Source: Jeotgalibaca arthritidis
Lineage (GTDB): Bacteria > Bacillota > Bacilli > Lactobacillales > Aerococcaceae
Assembly (NCBI RefSeq): GCF_011100465.1
Contig: NZ_CP049740.1
Span: forward strand, 1,604,001 to 1,668,000
DNA length: 64,000 nucleotides
Reading direction: 5' to 3'
Positions 1-8,899 of the stretch are shown piece after piece. The position numbers and the translations under genes were made by a program. Under the pieces are notes generated by a model that saw only the letters and a program-made list of their open reading frames with translations, had not been told where the DNA came from and ran no database searches. The stretch's first letter is position 1. Each line of letters begins with the position of its first letter.

Positions 1-1
1 G

Positions 2-541
2 CTTGACCGAGAAACGGGACTGTTTTATCATGCCTGGGATTTTGATAAGAGTTCCAATTTTGGAGCCAACTTTTGGTGTCGCGGAAACAGCTGGTTAACG
101 ATGGGGTTACCGCTCTTTATTGAGATGATGAATGACAACTTGCCTCATCATACAAAAAAACACTTAGTTCATATCTATCAAAACCAAGTGGATGAACTAT
201 TAAAAATCAGAGATCCAGAAGAGTTGTTATGGCATACCGTTTTAGATGACCCAAGCTCTTACATAGAAGCATCAGGTTCAGCCGGTATATTGACTGGTAT
301 TTATATGGGGCTACGAGCAGGATTATTAAACGGAGATCATTATCGTCAAAGTTGCGACGATAGCATGGTTCAACTCATCAATTATATTAACGAACAAGGA
401 ACCGTTGAAGGGGTTTCTGCAGGAACAATTATCGGTCACAACAAGGAACACTATAAAAACATCATCATCAAACCTATGGCTTATGGCCAGGCAATGATGC
501 TATGTGCATTAGTGCAATACTTGAACAGCCGTCATCTGTAG
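2..541 (+). CDS. Glycoside hydrolase family 88/105-like unsaturated glycuronyl hydrolase, C-terminal part
   Basis: The gene enters from the left edge; the open frame runs from base 2 to the TAG at 539-541, so only about 179 C-terminal residues are present. Near the start one reads a YHAWD motif followed by FWCRGNSW and then MGLPLFIE. This matches the GH88/GH105 signature 'FWGRGNGW', which lines the substrate pocket of unsaturated rhamnogalacturonyl/glucuronyl hydrolases of the YteR/YesR type. Such intracellular enzymes remove the 4,5-unsaturated uronic acid left by polysaccharide lyases. Downstream are a sugar permease, a GH38 mannosidase and a KdgF-like cupin, which fits a plant- or host-glycan catabolic operon. 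The catalytic N-terminal half is outside the window, so the exact substrate cannot be judged. Confidence 0.75.
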   Translation, partial: LDRETGLFYHAWDFDKSSNFGANFWCRGNSWLTMGLPLFIEMMNDNLPHHTKKHLVHIYQNQVDELLKIRDPEELLWHTVLDDPSSYIEASGSAGILTGIYMGLRAGLLNGDHYRQSCDDSMVQLINYINEQGTVEGVSAGTIIGHNKEHYKNIIIKPMAYGQAMMLCALVQYLNSRHL

Positions 542-557
542 AAATAGGAACAAAATA

Positions 558-1409
558 ATGACTATATTGATTGCACTTATCCCCATGATTGGGTGGGGAC
601 TCATGCCTGTAGTGGCTCGTAAAAATCAAAGTAACACTTATGAAACCATGTTAGGAACGACTTTCATTGTCCTCTTTATGACGACACTGTTATTTCTATG
701 GAATGGTTATAGTTATAGTTTCTCAGTATTTAGTCTGTGTATGTTATCGGGTGTTTTTTGGGGCTTCGGACAACTTTTTCAGTTTGAAGCTCTAAATTAT
801 ATGGCTGTTTCAGAGGCCATGCCTATCTCCAATGGCAGTCAGTTGCTGTTTACAACAATCACCTCAGGCTTACTCTTAAACGAGTGGCTAACAGTGACTC
901 AAGCAATTCAATCCCTTTTATGTTTGGCGATCATTGTGGGTGGGATCTATCAGATTAACAAAGGAAATATGGAAAAAAAGACCGATTCGGTTATTAAAGC
1001 AACGCTTATGATTTTAGTTTCTTCCTTATCTTTAACACTCTATGTTTCGATTACCAATTACTTTGAAATTTCAGGGAGTTTAGTCTTCTTTCCACAAGCC
1101 TTAGGAATGACTGTGACGTCTGCTGTCATCGCTTTTAGTCAAAAAAAGGCGACCATACGAGCCCCATATGTTGTTAAGAATTGGCTGACAGGCATTTTAT
1201 GGTTGATGGCTAATATCTCGATTTTCTATTCCATTCAGCTGATTGGTTTGGGATTGGCTTATTCTATTTCCCAACTTGCAGTCATTGTGTCCGTTGTGGG
1301 CGGGATTTTTATTTTAGGAGAGAAAAAAGACGGAGCGGAAGCTAGAAACCTTAAAATTGGCTCAATGCTGATGATTATTGGCATTATAGCCCTAGGATTG
1401 AATAAATAA
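558..1409 (+). CDS. GRP-family (GlcU/RbsU-like) sugar permease
   Basis: A 283-residue, very hydrophobic protein with about ten predicted membrane segments, beginning MTILIALIPMIGWGLMPV. The opening helix with 'WG..P...ARK', the 'GTTF' stretch and the 'SGVFWGFGQLFQFEAL' segment are typical of the glucose/ribose porter (GRP) family within the drug/metabolite transporter superfamily. The family includes GlcU and RbsU, proton-driven sugar uptake proteins. It starts 17 bases after the hydrolase stop and is followed 20 bases later by the mannosidase, so it is co-transcribed and likely imports the mono- or oligosaccharide processed by those enzymes. Substrate is not deducible from sequence alone. 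Confidence 0.8.
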   Translation: MTILIALIPMIGWGLMPVVARKNQSNTYETMLGTTFIVLFMTTLLFLWNGYSYSFSVFSLCMLSGVFWGFGQLFQFEALNYMAVSEAMPISNGSQLLFTTITSGLLLNEWLTVTQAIQSLLCLAIIVGGIYQINKGNMEKKTDSVIKATLMILVSSLSLTLYVSITNYFEISGSLVFFPQALGMTVTSAVIAFSQKKATIRAPYVVKNWLTGILWLMANISIFYSIQLIGLGLAYSISQLAVIVSVVGGIFILGEKKDGAEARNLKIGSMLMIIGIIALGLNK

Positions 1410-1429
1410 TCAACTGGTAGGTGGGGAAA

Positions 1430-4051
1430 TTGGATTTAGATTATATTCAGATGTTACTCGAATTCTTAAAACAAAAAAAGTTTCAGCCCATAAAGAGACT
1501 AGAGCATTATCAAGTCGAAAAAGTTGGATACTATGATTGGCACCGAGCAATCGAAGGGCAAGATACCGATTTACGCCACGGAATAGGCGGAATAGATACT
1601 CATTATCAAGTTGGTTTTACAATAGATACTGATGGACTCTATCAAGTAGGAAGACCGCTGTGTTTGACGGTTACGACTGCGGATGAAGATATGTGGGATA
1701 CGAGTAACCCGCAATTTATTGTAAGCGTTAATGGACATGTTATCCGTGCGCTTGATATGAATCATAACTATGTCTTACTTCCAGAAGAAACACAGCACAT
1801 GGAGGTATCATTAAATGTTTATACCAATACGCCAAAAGAGGATGTTTTCATAGAAGCTGACTTAAGTTACCGCAATGACGCCATTTATCATCTGTACTAT
1901 CAAGTCAAGGCCTTGCTCGAGGCAACGTTGGTGTCTGAGAGAGAGCGTCAATTTTCTTTTAAAGTTCAAGGAATCCTGAACCGTGTGATTGAAACGGTTG
2001 ATTTGACTACTCAAGACTTAGACATCTTAACTCAGCAAGCCCAAACGGCATTGGATTTACTCGAAGAGTGGTATCAAACATTGGATCAAGATGAGGATGC
2101 GGTTATTGAGTACGTCGTCGGTCATACTCATATTGATATCAGTTGGTTTTGGACGTTGAAACAGACTCGAGAAAAAGTCGTCCGCAGCTTCTCCAACGCT
2201 GTTTATCTCATGGATCGCTATCCAGAGATGACATTTATGTCGTCTTCACCACTGCTCTACCGAATGTTAGAAGAGGAAGAGCCGGGATTATTTGAACGCG
2301 TTAGAGCATTTGTTCAAGACGGACGCTGGGAGACAGAAGGCAGTATGTTCGTTGAAAGTGATAGTAATTTACCAAATGGAGAGTCCTTAATCCGTCAGAT
2401 TATGTTCGGAAAAAAATATTTCAAGCAGACCTTTAATAAAGATAATAATGTACTATGGTTACCCGATTGCTTTGGCTTCTCAGCCTCATTGCCTCAAATT
2501 ATGAAGAAGAGCGGAATAGACTATTTCTTTACGTCTAAGATGGAATGGAACGACAGTAATCGCATCCCTAATGATACGTTTTATTGGAAAGGGATTGATG
2601 GTTCCGAAGTGTTAGCGCACCTTTTAACCACTTCAGACTATTCAGAAGATTCCTCAGTAGGAACCACCTATAACGGACGTTTGAATGCCTCTCAAACAAA
2701 AGGGACATGGACACGCTATAAAAATAAAAAACTCACCAATAAAGTCATTCAATTGTATGGATTCGGAGACGGTGGTGGTGGGCCGACAGAAGAAATGCTC
2801 GAGTACTCAGAAGTTTTTAAGCATGGCGTACCGAACATGCCGATTGTTCAGCATTCAACACCGTTAGAATTTTTTAAAGACATAGCTCATGACCTAGAAG
2901 ACAAACACGTACCGAGATGGTCTGGTGAATTGTATCTCGAAACACATCGCGGCGTTCTGACCACTGATGGCCGTTTGAAAAAGCTGAATCGAGAAACAGC
3001 AACACTCTCACAATGGTCGAATGACAGTCATACCTTAGAAAATGATCACTATATCGTGTCATTTAACACTAAAGGCGAACTTAGTCGCTTATATGCCAAG
3101 ACGTTACAGCGTGATATGGTGGCAGAAGGAGCGACTATGAATCAAATGGTACTCTATCCAGACTTGCCGAAAGAGTTTGATGCCTGGAATATTGATGCTC
3201 ATTCACTGAACCACCCTAAAGTAGTTGAAACAGCCGCTCACATTAAACTCGTCAAGAACACACCGTTTAGAACAGTGGTTGAAGTCATCCGTGACATTAA
3301 TCAGTCACAAATGACCCAGCGAATTATTTTTTATAAACATAGCACGCGAATTGATTTTGAAACCGAAGTCGATTGGCATGAAAAGCACCTGTTACTAAAA
3401 GCTAAATTTCCAACCCCGATCCATGTCGGTAAAGCAACCTATGACATTCAATTTGGAAATTACGAAAGACCAACCCATTTGAATACATCATGGGATCAGG
3501 CGCGCTTTGAAGTTTGTGCACAAAAGTGGGCTGATTTATCCGAACAATCATTTGGTTTGAGTCTTCTAAACAATGGCAAATATGGGCATGCTATCCAAGA
3601 AGAGACACTCTATCTCTCTTTATTGAGAGGAAGCCAGTATCCAGCGCCTGACGTGGATAAAGGTCGGCACCCATTTACCTATTCGTTATATCCCCATCAA
3701 GGGACGTTTCGAGAAAGTGATGTTTACAAAGAAGCCTATGATCTCAACTATCCAGCTATAATCCAAGCAGTTGCTGATAAGGAAAATGTAGAAGAAAGCT
3801 TGGTAACGATCGATTCAGACAACATTATCTGTGAAACGGTTAAGCGAGCAGAAACTCAACCCGAATCAATTGTGTTCCGATTCTATGAATCTGAAGGGAA
3901 AAGTACAGCGGCTAGCATTGAGTTGAAAATAGCCTATAAAAGCTGGCAGGATACAAATTTATTGGAAGAAGTCCTATCGGATATACAGTTGAATCCAATT
4001 CATTTGTCATTCAAACCGTATGAAATTAAGACAATTCTAGTCGCTTTATAG
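1430..4051 (+). CDS. GH38 alpha-mannosidase with an internal deletion, probably inactive
   Basis: The protein has an N-terminal accessory region (about residues 1-225), then the GH38 catalytic core: HTHIDISWFW supplies the first zinc-binding His and Asp, and WLPDCFGF carries the nucleophile Asp. After the ELYLETHRG motif the sequence jumps from KKLNRETA (near base 2996) straight to SQWSNDSHTLEN, which belongs to the C-terminal beta domain. The usual middle helical domain, which carries the 'FHD' zinc-ligand histidine, is missing in frame. Total length is about 873 residues, against roughly 1,030 for relatives with this N-terminal region (figure from memory). The TTG at 1430 has an ideally spaced AGGTGG, so I prefer it to the GTG at 1421. 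The zinc site should lack one ligand, so activity is doubtful. Confidence 0.8.
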   Translation: MDLDYIQMLLEFLKQKKFQPIKRLEHYQVEKVGYYDWHRAIEGQDTDLRHGIGGIDTHYQVGFTIDTDGLYQVGRPLCLTVTTADEDMWDTSNPQFIVSVNGHVIRALDMNHNYVLLPEETQHMEVSLNVYTNTPKEDVFIEADLSYRNDAIYHLYYQVKALLEATLVSERERQFSFKVQGILNRVIETVDLTTQDLDILTQQAQTALDLLEEWYQTLDQDEDAVIEYVVGHTHIDISWFWTLKQTREKVVRSFSNAVYLMDRYPEMTFMSSSPLLYRMLEEEEPGLFERVRAFVQDGRWETEGSMFVESDSNLPNGESLIRQIMFGKKYFKQTFNKDNNVLWLPDCFGFSASLPQIMKKSGIDYFFTSKMEWNDSNRIPNDTFYWKGIDGSEVLAHLLTTSDYSEDSSVGTTYNGRLNASQTKGTWTRYKNKKLTNKVIQLYGFGDGGGGPTEEMLEYSEVFKHGVPNMPIVQHSTPLEFFKDIAHDLEDKHVPRWSGELYLETHRGVLTTDGRLKKLNRETATLSQWSNDSHTLENDHYIVSFNTKGELSRLYAKTLQRDMVAEGATMNQMVLYPDLPKEFDAWNIDAHSLNHPKVVETAAHIKLVKNTPFRTVVEVIRDINQSQMTQRIIFYKHSTRIDFETEVDWHEKHLLLKAKFPTPIHVGKATYDIQFGNYERPTHLNTSWDQARFEVCAQKWADLSEQSFGLSLLNNGKYGHAIQEETLYLSLLRGSQYPAPDVDKGRHPFTYSLYPHQGTFRESDVYKEAYDLNYPAIIQAVADKENVEESLVTIDSDNIICETVKRAETQPESIVFRFYESEGKSTAASIELKIAYKSWQDTNLLEEVLSDIQLNPIHLSFKPYEIKTILVAL

Positions 4052-4064
4052 AGAGGAGAATCAT

Positions 4065-4412
4065 ATGAGTGAGTTCGTACATCAAGAAGACCATTTTTAT
4101 CCTATTTCAGATTATTCCGAACGCGCTATCGCTGTATATAATGATGATTTGATGGCGGTCAAAGTTCGTTTTAACCAGCTAACGGATGATCGTAATATGC
4201 ACCAGCATATGCATCAACAATTAACCTATGTTGTAAGAGGGTCTTTTAGATTTTATAAAGACGATGAAGAGATTGTGGTGAAAGTGGGGGACAGCTTATT
4301 ATTTGAACCTCATGTACGGCATGGATGTATACCACTAGAAGTAAATTCAGAATTATTCGATATCTTTACACCTATGAGAGATGAGTTTTTGGATGTTACG
4401 AAATCTAATTGA
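4065..4412 (+). CDS. Small cupin protein, KdgF-like
   Basis: A 115-residue single-domain cupin. The metal-binding cupin motif 1 is visible as HQHMHQQLTYVVRGSFRF and motif 2 as GDSLLFEPHVRHGC, giving the usual three-His site plus a Gln. Proteins of this length and pattern next to unsaturated-glycuronyl hydrolases are often KdgF-like and catalyse linearisation of 4,5-unsaturated monouronates. That would process the product of the GH105-like enzyme at the left edge of the window. It follows the mannosidase by 13 bases with a GAGAGGAG ribosome site and is the last gene of the operon. The specific KdgF function is inferred from family and context. Confidence 0.65.
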   Translation: MSEFVHQEDHFYPISDYSERAIAVYNDDLMAVKVRFNQLTDDRNMHQHMHQQLTYVVRGSFRFYKDDEEIVVKVGDSLLFEPHVRHGCIPLEVNSELFDIFTPMRDEFLDVTKSN

Positions 4413-4421
4413 TCTAGCAAA

Positions 4422-4467
4422 AATAACGTTCTATTTGCATCAAATGCAGATGGAACGTTATTTTTTT
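4422..4467 (+). terminator. Strong rho-independent terminator
   Basis: A 19-bp stem (arms 4422-4440 and 4444-4462, a few G-U pairs, loop CAA) is followed by seven T residues. It sits 10 bases after the cupin stop codon and ends the sugar-utilisation operon. Confidence 0.93.
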
Positions 4468-4602
4468 ATTTTCTGATGATGTTTTTGAACGAATAATGAA
4501 CGTTTATTAACATGAAAACGATTTATTTTTATGATGAATTGTAATATTAAGTGCAATACCTTCGAGTCAAAATGAAAGAAGCTCACAACGACCTCGTGTA
4601 AA

Positions 4603-4976
4603 ATGTTAGTTACCACATTCATTGAGTGTAAAACACGTTGGTATTTCGGTGTATTAATCCCAGATCGTTTCGCTAGATCAATGGAGATCGCGGGAAAGAA
4701 TTTAGCTGTTACAACGTGCTTGAGCAAAATTTAAACACTCAAGTGTACTTTGTGTATATCTATTCTTCCTGGCAACGTGGCAGTAACGAAAACAGTAATG
4801 GTCTTTTACGTGAGTTCTTCCCGAAGAAAACACATTTTGACCACGTAACAGAAAAAGAGATGAAGGAAGCACTTCAACTCATTACTAACCGACCAAGAAA
4901 ATGTCTTGGCTGGAAAACTGCATATGAGGCGTTTGAGGAAGAATTGTTGGACTTAATATTACAATCCATCAAATAG
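4603..4976 (+). pseudogene. IS30-family transposase remnant
   Basis: Two out-of-frame pieces of one transposase are visible. From 4603 one frame reads MLVTTFIECKTRWYF, IPDRFARSMEIAGKNLA and then stops. A second frame from about 4716 reads NTQVYFVYIYSSWQRGSNEN, LLREFFPKKTHF and RPRKCLGWKTAYEAF up to the stop at 4976. The latter strings are the hallmark C-terminal third of IS30 transposases, including the Glu-containing end of the DDE core. The DNA between the two pieces, including the second catalytic Asp region, and the whole 5' half are gone, so it cannot transpose. A different IS30-type remnant lies at the other side of EPS cluster A. Confidence 0.85.
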
Positions 4977-5244
4977 AAGAAATATAAAAGACTTCATCGT
5001 CCTCTCGCAAACTAATTTCTAATTCGAGATGATGTTGTTTATTTATTGTTAGATTAAAGATGTGAATATTTTATGAACACATCGTCGTGAAGAAAGCGGT
5101 TCATAAGTTCAGAGAGTCCAATAATAAAGATATGTTTTCATAAAATACATTTTAAGGTGCAATTTTAGCCAGTTAAATGGTACTATAATTGAGTGAATAT
5201 AATAAATAAAAAACTATGAATTTATTGGCTGAGGTGGAGCAAAG
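4977..5244 (+). promoter_or_regulatory. Leader region of EPS cluster A with candidate -10 box
   Basis: This 268-base AT-rich gap separates the IS30 remnant from the first EPS gene. A perfect TATAAT is at 5184-5189, about 55 bases before the start codon; no good -35 hexamer is seen at 16-18 bases. The stretch 5205-5231 (ATAAAAA, TATGAAT, TATTGGCTGA) recurs almost identically near 27370-27397, before cluster B. GAGGTGG at 5231-5237 is the ribosome site for the sugar transferase at 5245. Confidence 0.45.
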
Positions 5245-5895
5245 ATGTCTTATAAAGTAATAAAAAGAGTGCTTGATTTATTATTGGCTTTTTTAGCAGC
5301 AGTAATATTATCACCATTGTTTCTACTATTGATTATTGCAATTAAAATAGATACGCCAGGACCTATTTTGTTTAAGCAAAAAAGAGTAGGCATTAATAAA
5401 ACGCACTTCAATATTTTGAAGTTTCGTACAATGAGAATTGATACACCAAAAGACACACCTACGCACTTATTATCGAATCCAGATCAATTCATTACCAAAG
5501 TCGGTAAATTTTTGAGAAAGACAAGTCTGGATGAACTTCCGCAAATCTTTAATATTCTTAGGGGAGAGATGTCCATTATTGGACCAAGACCTGCTTTATG
5601 GAATCAATATGACTTGATAGAAGAACGTGATAAATATGGTGCGAATGATGTGCCAGTAGGCCTTACTGGATGGGCGCAGATTAATGGTAGAGATGAACTT
5701 GAGATTGATGTGAAGGCAAGACTTGATGGAGAGTACGCTGAGAAGATTGGTCTTTTGATGGATGTCAGATGCTTCTTTGGTACGATTTTTAGTGTTCTTA
5801 GAAGTGATGGTGTTGTTGAAGGTGGGACTGGGGTTAAGGCGAAGTCTACTCAGCCATCAGATGGAGTAAATAAAACAGAGAAATCAAAAATCTGA
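5245..5895 (+). CDS. Initiating sugar-phosphate transferase (undecaprenyl-phosphate hexose-1-phosphate transferase, PglC-like)
   Basis: A 216-residue monotopic phosphoglycosyl transferase that moves a sugar-1-phosphate from a UDP-sugar onto undecaprenyl phosphate and so starts each repeat unit. One membrane-embedded helix (residues about 8-33) precedes the catalytic domain; FKQKRVG, ILKFRTM, the Asp-Glu dyad in TSLDELPQ, GPRPAL and GLTGWAQINGR are all present. The short form lacks the five-helix N-terminal domain of WcaJ-type enzymes. It is the only enzyme of this class seen in the window, so both EPS clusters may depend on it. GAGGTGG lies 7 bases upstream of the ATG. The donor is unknown; UDP-FucNAc, UDP-QuiNAc or UDP-Glc/Gal would fit the neighbours. 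Confidence 0.9.
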   Translation: MSYKVIKRVLDLLLAFLAAVILSPLFLLLIIAIKIDTPGPILFKQKRVGINKTHFNILKFRTMRIDTPKDTPTHLLSNPDQFITKVGKFLRKTSLDELPQIFNILRGEMSIIGPRPALWNQYDLIEERDKYGANDVPVGLTGWAQINGRDELEIDVKARLDGEYAEKIGLLMDVRCFFGTIFSVLRSDGVVEGGTGVKAKSTQPSDGVNKTEKSKI

Positions 5896-5931
5896 AGTGT
5901 GTAATACAGCCCACTTGATTGAGGTGACAAA

Positions 5932-6789
5932 ATGAAGAATATATTAATCACTGGAAAGAACAGTTACATAGGTACATCTCTAGAGAATTGGCTCATTAGA
6001 GAACCTGATAAATATAAAGTCGATACGATTGATATGAAAGATGGGTCATGGAAAGAGAAGGACTTCAGCTCATATGATGTTGTGTTTCATGTGGCTGGGA
6101 TTGCTCACGTTTCATCTGATCCAAAGATGGAAGACCTCTACTATAAAGTGAATAGAGACCTAACTATTGAAACTGCTGAGAAGGCCAAGGCAGAAGGTGT
6201 GAAGCAGTTCATTTTTATGAGCAGCATTATTGTCTATGGCGATAGCAGCAGTAGCAAGCGAGTCATTGACAGAAATACAGTTCCGACTCCAAGTAACTTC
6301 TATGGGAACAGTAAGCTACAGGCTGAGGAAGGTATTCGTGGACTTGAGAGTGATGACTTTAAGATAGTGGTTCTTAGACCACCTATGATTTATGGAAAAG
6401 GGTCCAAAGGGAACTATCCTAGACTTGCTAACATGGCTAAGAAGATAGCGGTATTTCCTGACATCGATAATGAGCGCAGTATGCTTCATATAGATAATCT
6501 TTGTGAGTTCATTAAAATCATGATTGACCATGAAGAGACGGGGCTTTACTTCCCACAGAACAAAGAATATGTGAAGACTAGTGAGTTGGTAAAGACTATT
6601 GCTGAAGTACATGGGAAGAAGATATGGATGACTAGAATTTTTAACCCAGTTTTGAGATTGATGTTTGGTGTTGGGATAGTGAATAAGGTATTCGGCAATT
6701 TGGTTTATGAGAAGTCCATGAGTGACTACGATAAGGCGAATTACCGAATAAGAACATTTAAAGAATCTATTGAGTTAACGGAGAAATAA
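5932..6789 (+). CDS. NAD-dependent epimerase/dehydratase (SDR, nucleotide-sugar 4-reductase-like)
   Basis: An extended short-chain dehydrogenase of 285 residues. The Rossmann motif is slightly unusual, TGKNSYIG instead of TGxxGxxG, a form common in EPS-cluster members of this group. The active-site MSSIIVYG and YGNSK (Tyr-x3-Lys) are intact, and LRPPMIYG follows. Similar proteins directly after a PglC-type transferase act as 4-ketoreductases forming UDP-QuiNAc or related 6-deoxy-N-acetylhexosamines for the first sugar of the repeat. The membrane 4,6-dehydratase at 30000-31820 could supply the keto precursor. Product assignment is inference; the fold is certain. Confidence 0.75.
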   Translation: MKNILITGKNSYIGTSLENWLIREPDKYKVDTIDMKDGSWKEKDFSSYDVVFHVAGIAHVSSDPKMEDLYYKVNRDLTIETAEKAKAEGVKQFIFMSSIIVYGDSSSSKRVIDRNTVPTPSNFYGNSKLQAEEGIRGLESDDFKIVVLRPPMIYGKGSKGNYPRLANMAKKIAVFPDIDNERSMLHIDNLCEFIKIMIDHEETGLYFPQNKEYVKTSELVKTIAEVHGKKIWMTRIFNPVLRLMFGVGIVNKVFGNLVYEKSMSDYDKANYRIRTFKESIELTEK

Positions 6790-6812
6790 TTGGGAAGGGT
6801 AGGTAAATTGAA

Positions 6813-7583
6813 ATGGGGGAGAAGAACAATAAATCCAATCATTTAGTTTCTATAATTATTCCTGCTTACAATTGTGCAGAGTACATAGAGGAATGTATAG
6901 AAAGTGTTTTAAATCAGACATATCAGAACTGGGAAATGCTTATCGTTAATGATAAATCAACTGATAACACACAATTTATTGTAGAGTCTTATGCAAAGAG
7001 AGATCATAGAATCAAACTGTTTAACCAAAAAAAGAATGCAGGAGCTGCAGCTGCAAGAAATAAGGCGTTAGAATTATCGCAAGGTAGATTTGTTGCTTTT
7101 TTGGATTCTGATGATGCTTGGAAGCCAAACAAGTTAGAAAGACAGCTTGAATTTATGCTTGAGAACAAATATGGTTTTACTTTTACATCGTATGAAATTA
7201 TGAGTGTTAAACCTTTAGATAAAAAGAAAATTTTTAGAGTGCCAGAGAAGATAAACTATAATCAGTATTTAAGGAATACAATTATTGGAAATCTAACAGT
7301 AATCATGGATAAAGAACTACTTGGTGAGATAAGAGTAGAAGTAGGATATTTAGAAGATGTATTGACTTGGATGAAATATTTAAGACAAGGCCATATTGCT
7401 TATGGTTTAGATGAGAACTTAGCAATGTATAGAGTCGCAGAAAATTCAGTGTCTAGTAATAAATTTAAGAATGCTAAGAGATATTTTTGGTGTTTAAGAG
7501 AAAAACAAAAGTTGTCATTAATAAAAAGTATATTTTGTCAGATAGGATATATGTTTAATGCTACCAAAAAAAGGTTGTTATAG
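6813..7583 (+). CDS. Glycosyltransferase family 2
   Basis: A 256-residue GT-A enzyme. The family 2 nucleotide-binding opening VSIIIPAYNCAEYI, LNQTYQNWE and VNDKSTDNT is followed by the metal-binding DSDDAW motif at about residue 99, and by EDVLTWMK, carrying the likely catalytic-base acidic residue. It probably adds the second sugar of the cluster A repeat in the cytoplasm. A gap of 80 bases, without a recognisable gene, separates it from the next gene. Donor and acceptor cannot be told from sequence. Confidence 0.85.
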   Translation: MGEKNNKSNHLVSIIIPAYNCAEYIEECIESVLNQTYQNWEMLIVNDKSTDNTQFIVESYAKRDHRIKLFNQKKNAGAAAARNKALELSQGRFVAFLDSDDAWKPNKLERQLEFMLENKYGFTFTSYEIMSVKPLDKKKIFRVPEKINYNQYLRNTIIGNLTVIMDKELLGEIRVEVGYLEDVLTWMKYLRQGHIAYGLDENLAMYRVAENSVSSNKFKNAKRYFWCLREKQKLSLIKSIFCQIGYMFNATKKRLL

Positions 7584-7663
7584 ATGATTTTAGACTAATG
7601 ATAGAGGGAATATTTTAAGGTTTTAAGAAGTATATTATTTGAATGAGATTTGGAGTGTAGCTA

Positions 7664-8896
7664 ATGGATGTTTTGTTTTTAGGTGGAGTTTTTGATAACA
7701 CAATGGAAAAAGAGATTCTTAAAAAATCAAAAGGTACAGTACACTATGCTGCTAATAAACTTCAGTGGAATCTTATTGAGGGTTTACTTGCAATAAACAA
7801 CTTGAATCTTGAGATATTATCAGCACCTTTTATCGGCACTTTCCCTAAAGAGTATGAAGATATTCAATATAAAGGACAGAAATCTATTTATAAAAATGTA
7901 GTTGAGAGTAATTATGTTGGTTTTAATAATACATGGGGATATAGGAGTGTCTCTAGGAAAAACAATTTAATTAAAGGCATTAAAAGCTTTGCTATTACAA
8001 AAGGTGATAATAAGGTAATCATTGTTTATTCTCCTCATACTCCATTTTTACAAGCAGCAGTTTATGCAAAAAAAATTGATCCAACTATACACATATGTTT
8101 AGTTGTTCCAGACTTACCTCAATTCATGAATCTGAATGACAAACGAACTTTAATTTACGATAGATTAAAGAAAATCGATATAGATATTTTTGAAAAGAAT
8201 TCGAAATTTGTAGACTCCTTTGTCTTGTTAACAGAGCCGATGAAAAATATGTTAAACGTAGGAGAAAGGCCATATGTTGTTGTTGAAGGTGCTGTTAAGA
8301 TAGAAAACAATAACAATGAAGAGGAAAATGATGATTTTCAAAGCACAGATAATATGACTGTGGTTTATACAGGCACACTAAATAAGAAATTCGGTGTAGT
8401 AAGTCTAGTTGAAGCCTTTCACAATACGAGTATCAAAAATACTCATCTCAAAATATGTGGCAGAGGAGATTCAGAAGAAATTATTAAGAGTTATGCAGCT
8501 AAAGATGAAAGGATTGTTTTTTTAGGTCAATTACCAAATACAGAAGCGGTCAAGCTTCAAAAAAGAGCAACTGTACTTGTAAACCCTAGACAGAACAATG
8601 AAGAGTTTACTAAATACTCATTCCCATCAAAAAATATGGAGTATCTATTAACGGGTAGGCCTGTAATCGCATATAAATTAGATGGTATACCTGACGAATA
8701 TGATAATTACTTTCACTATGTTGAAGATGATTCGATAGATAGTTTTACCAATAAAATTGAAGAAATTTTGTTAATGGATGAAAAAAACCGAAGTGACTTT
8801 GGAAACAGAGCTAGATCTTATGTATTGAATGAGAAAAACAACATATCTGCAAGCAAAAAAATAATAGATATGATTCAAAAGAGTAGGAGTAGATAG
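7664..8896 (+). CDS. Glycosyltransferase, GT-B fold (family 4-like)
   Basis: A 410-residue protein with two Rossmann-like halves. The C-terminal half contains VVYTGTLNKKFG, LKICGRGD and the donor-binding FPSKNMEYLLTGRPVIAY segment, with an E-x7 spacing reminiscent of GT4. The start lies 80 bases after the previous gene and the stop is 3 bases before fnlA. Codon use is AT-rich like its neighbours. The acceptor and donor are unknown; the position just before the FucNAc genes may hint at an aminosugar donor. Confidence 0.75.
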   Translation: MDVLFLGGVFDNTMEKEILKKSKGTVHYAANKLQWNLIEGLLAINNLNLEILSAPFIGTFPKEYEDIQYKGQKSIYKNVVESNYVGFNNTWGYRSVSRKNNLIKGIKSFAITKGDNKVIIVYSPHTPFLQAAVYAKKIDPTIHICLVVPDLPQFMNLNDKRTLIYDRLKKIDIDIFEKNSKFVDSFVLLTEPMKNMLNVGERPYVVVEGAVKIENNNNEEENDDFQSTDNMTVVYTGTLNKKFGVVSLVEAFHNTSIKNTHLKICGRGDSEEIIKSYAAKDERIVFLGQLPNTEAVKLQKRATVLVNPRQNNEEFTKYSFPSKNMEYLLTGRPVIAYKLDGIPDEYDNYFHYVEDDSIDSFTNKIEEILLMDEKNRSDFGNRARSYVLNEKNNISASKKIIDMIQKSRSR

Positions 8897-8899
8897 AGA

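Noticed and set aside
1571-1765. Short minus-strand frames inside the GH38 gene
   Set aside because: They are antisense shadows of a long conserved coding frame.
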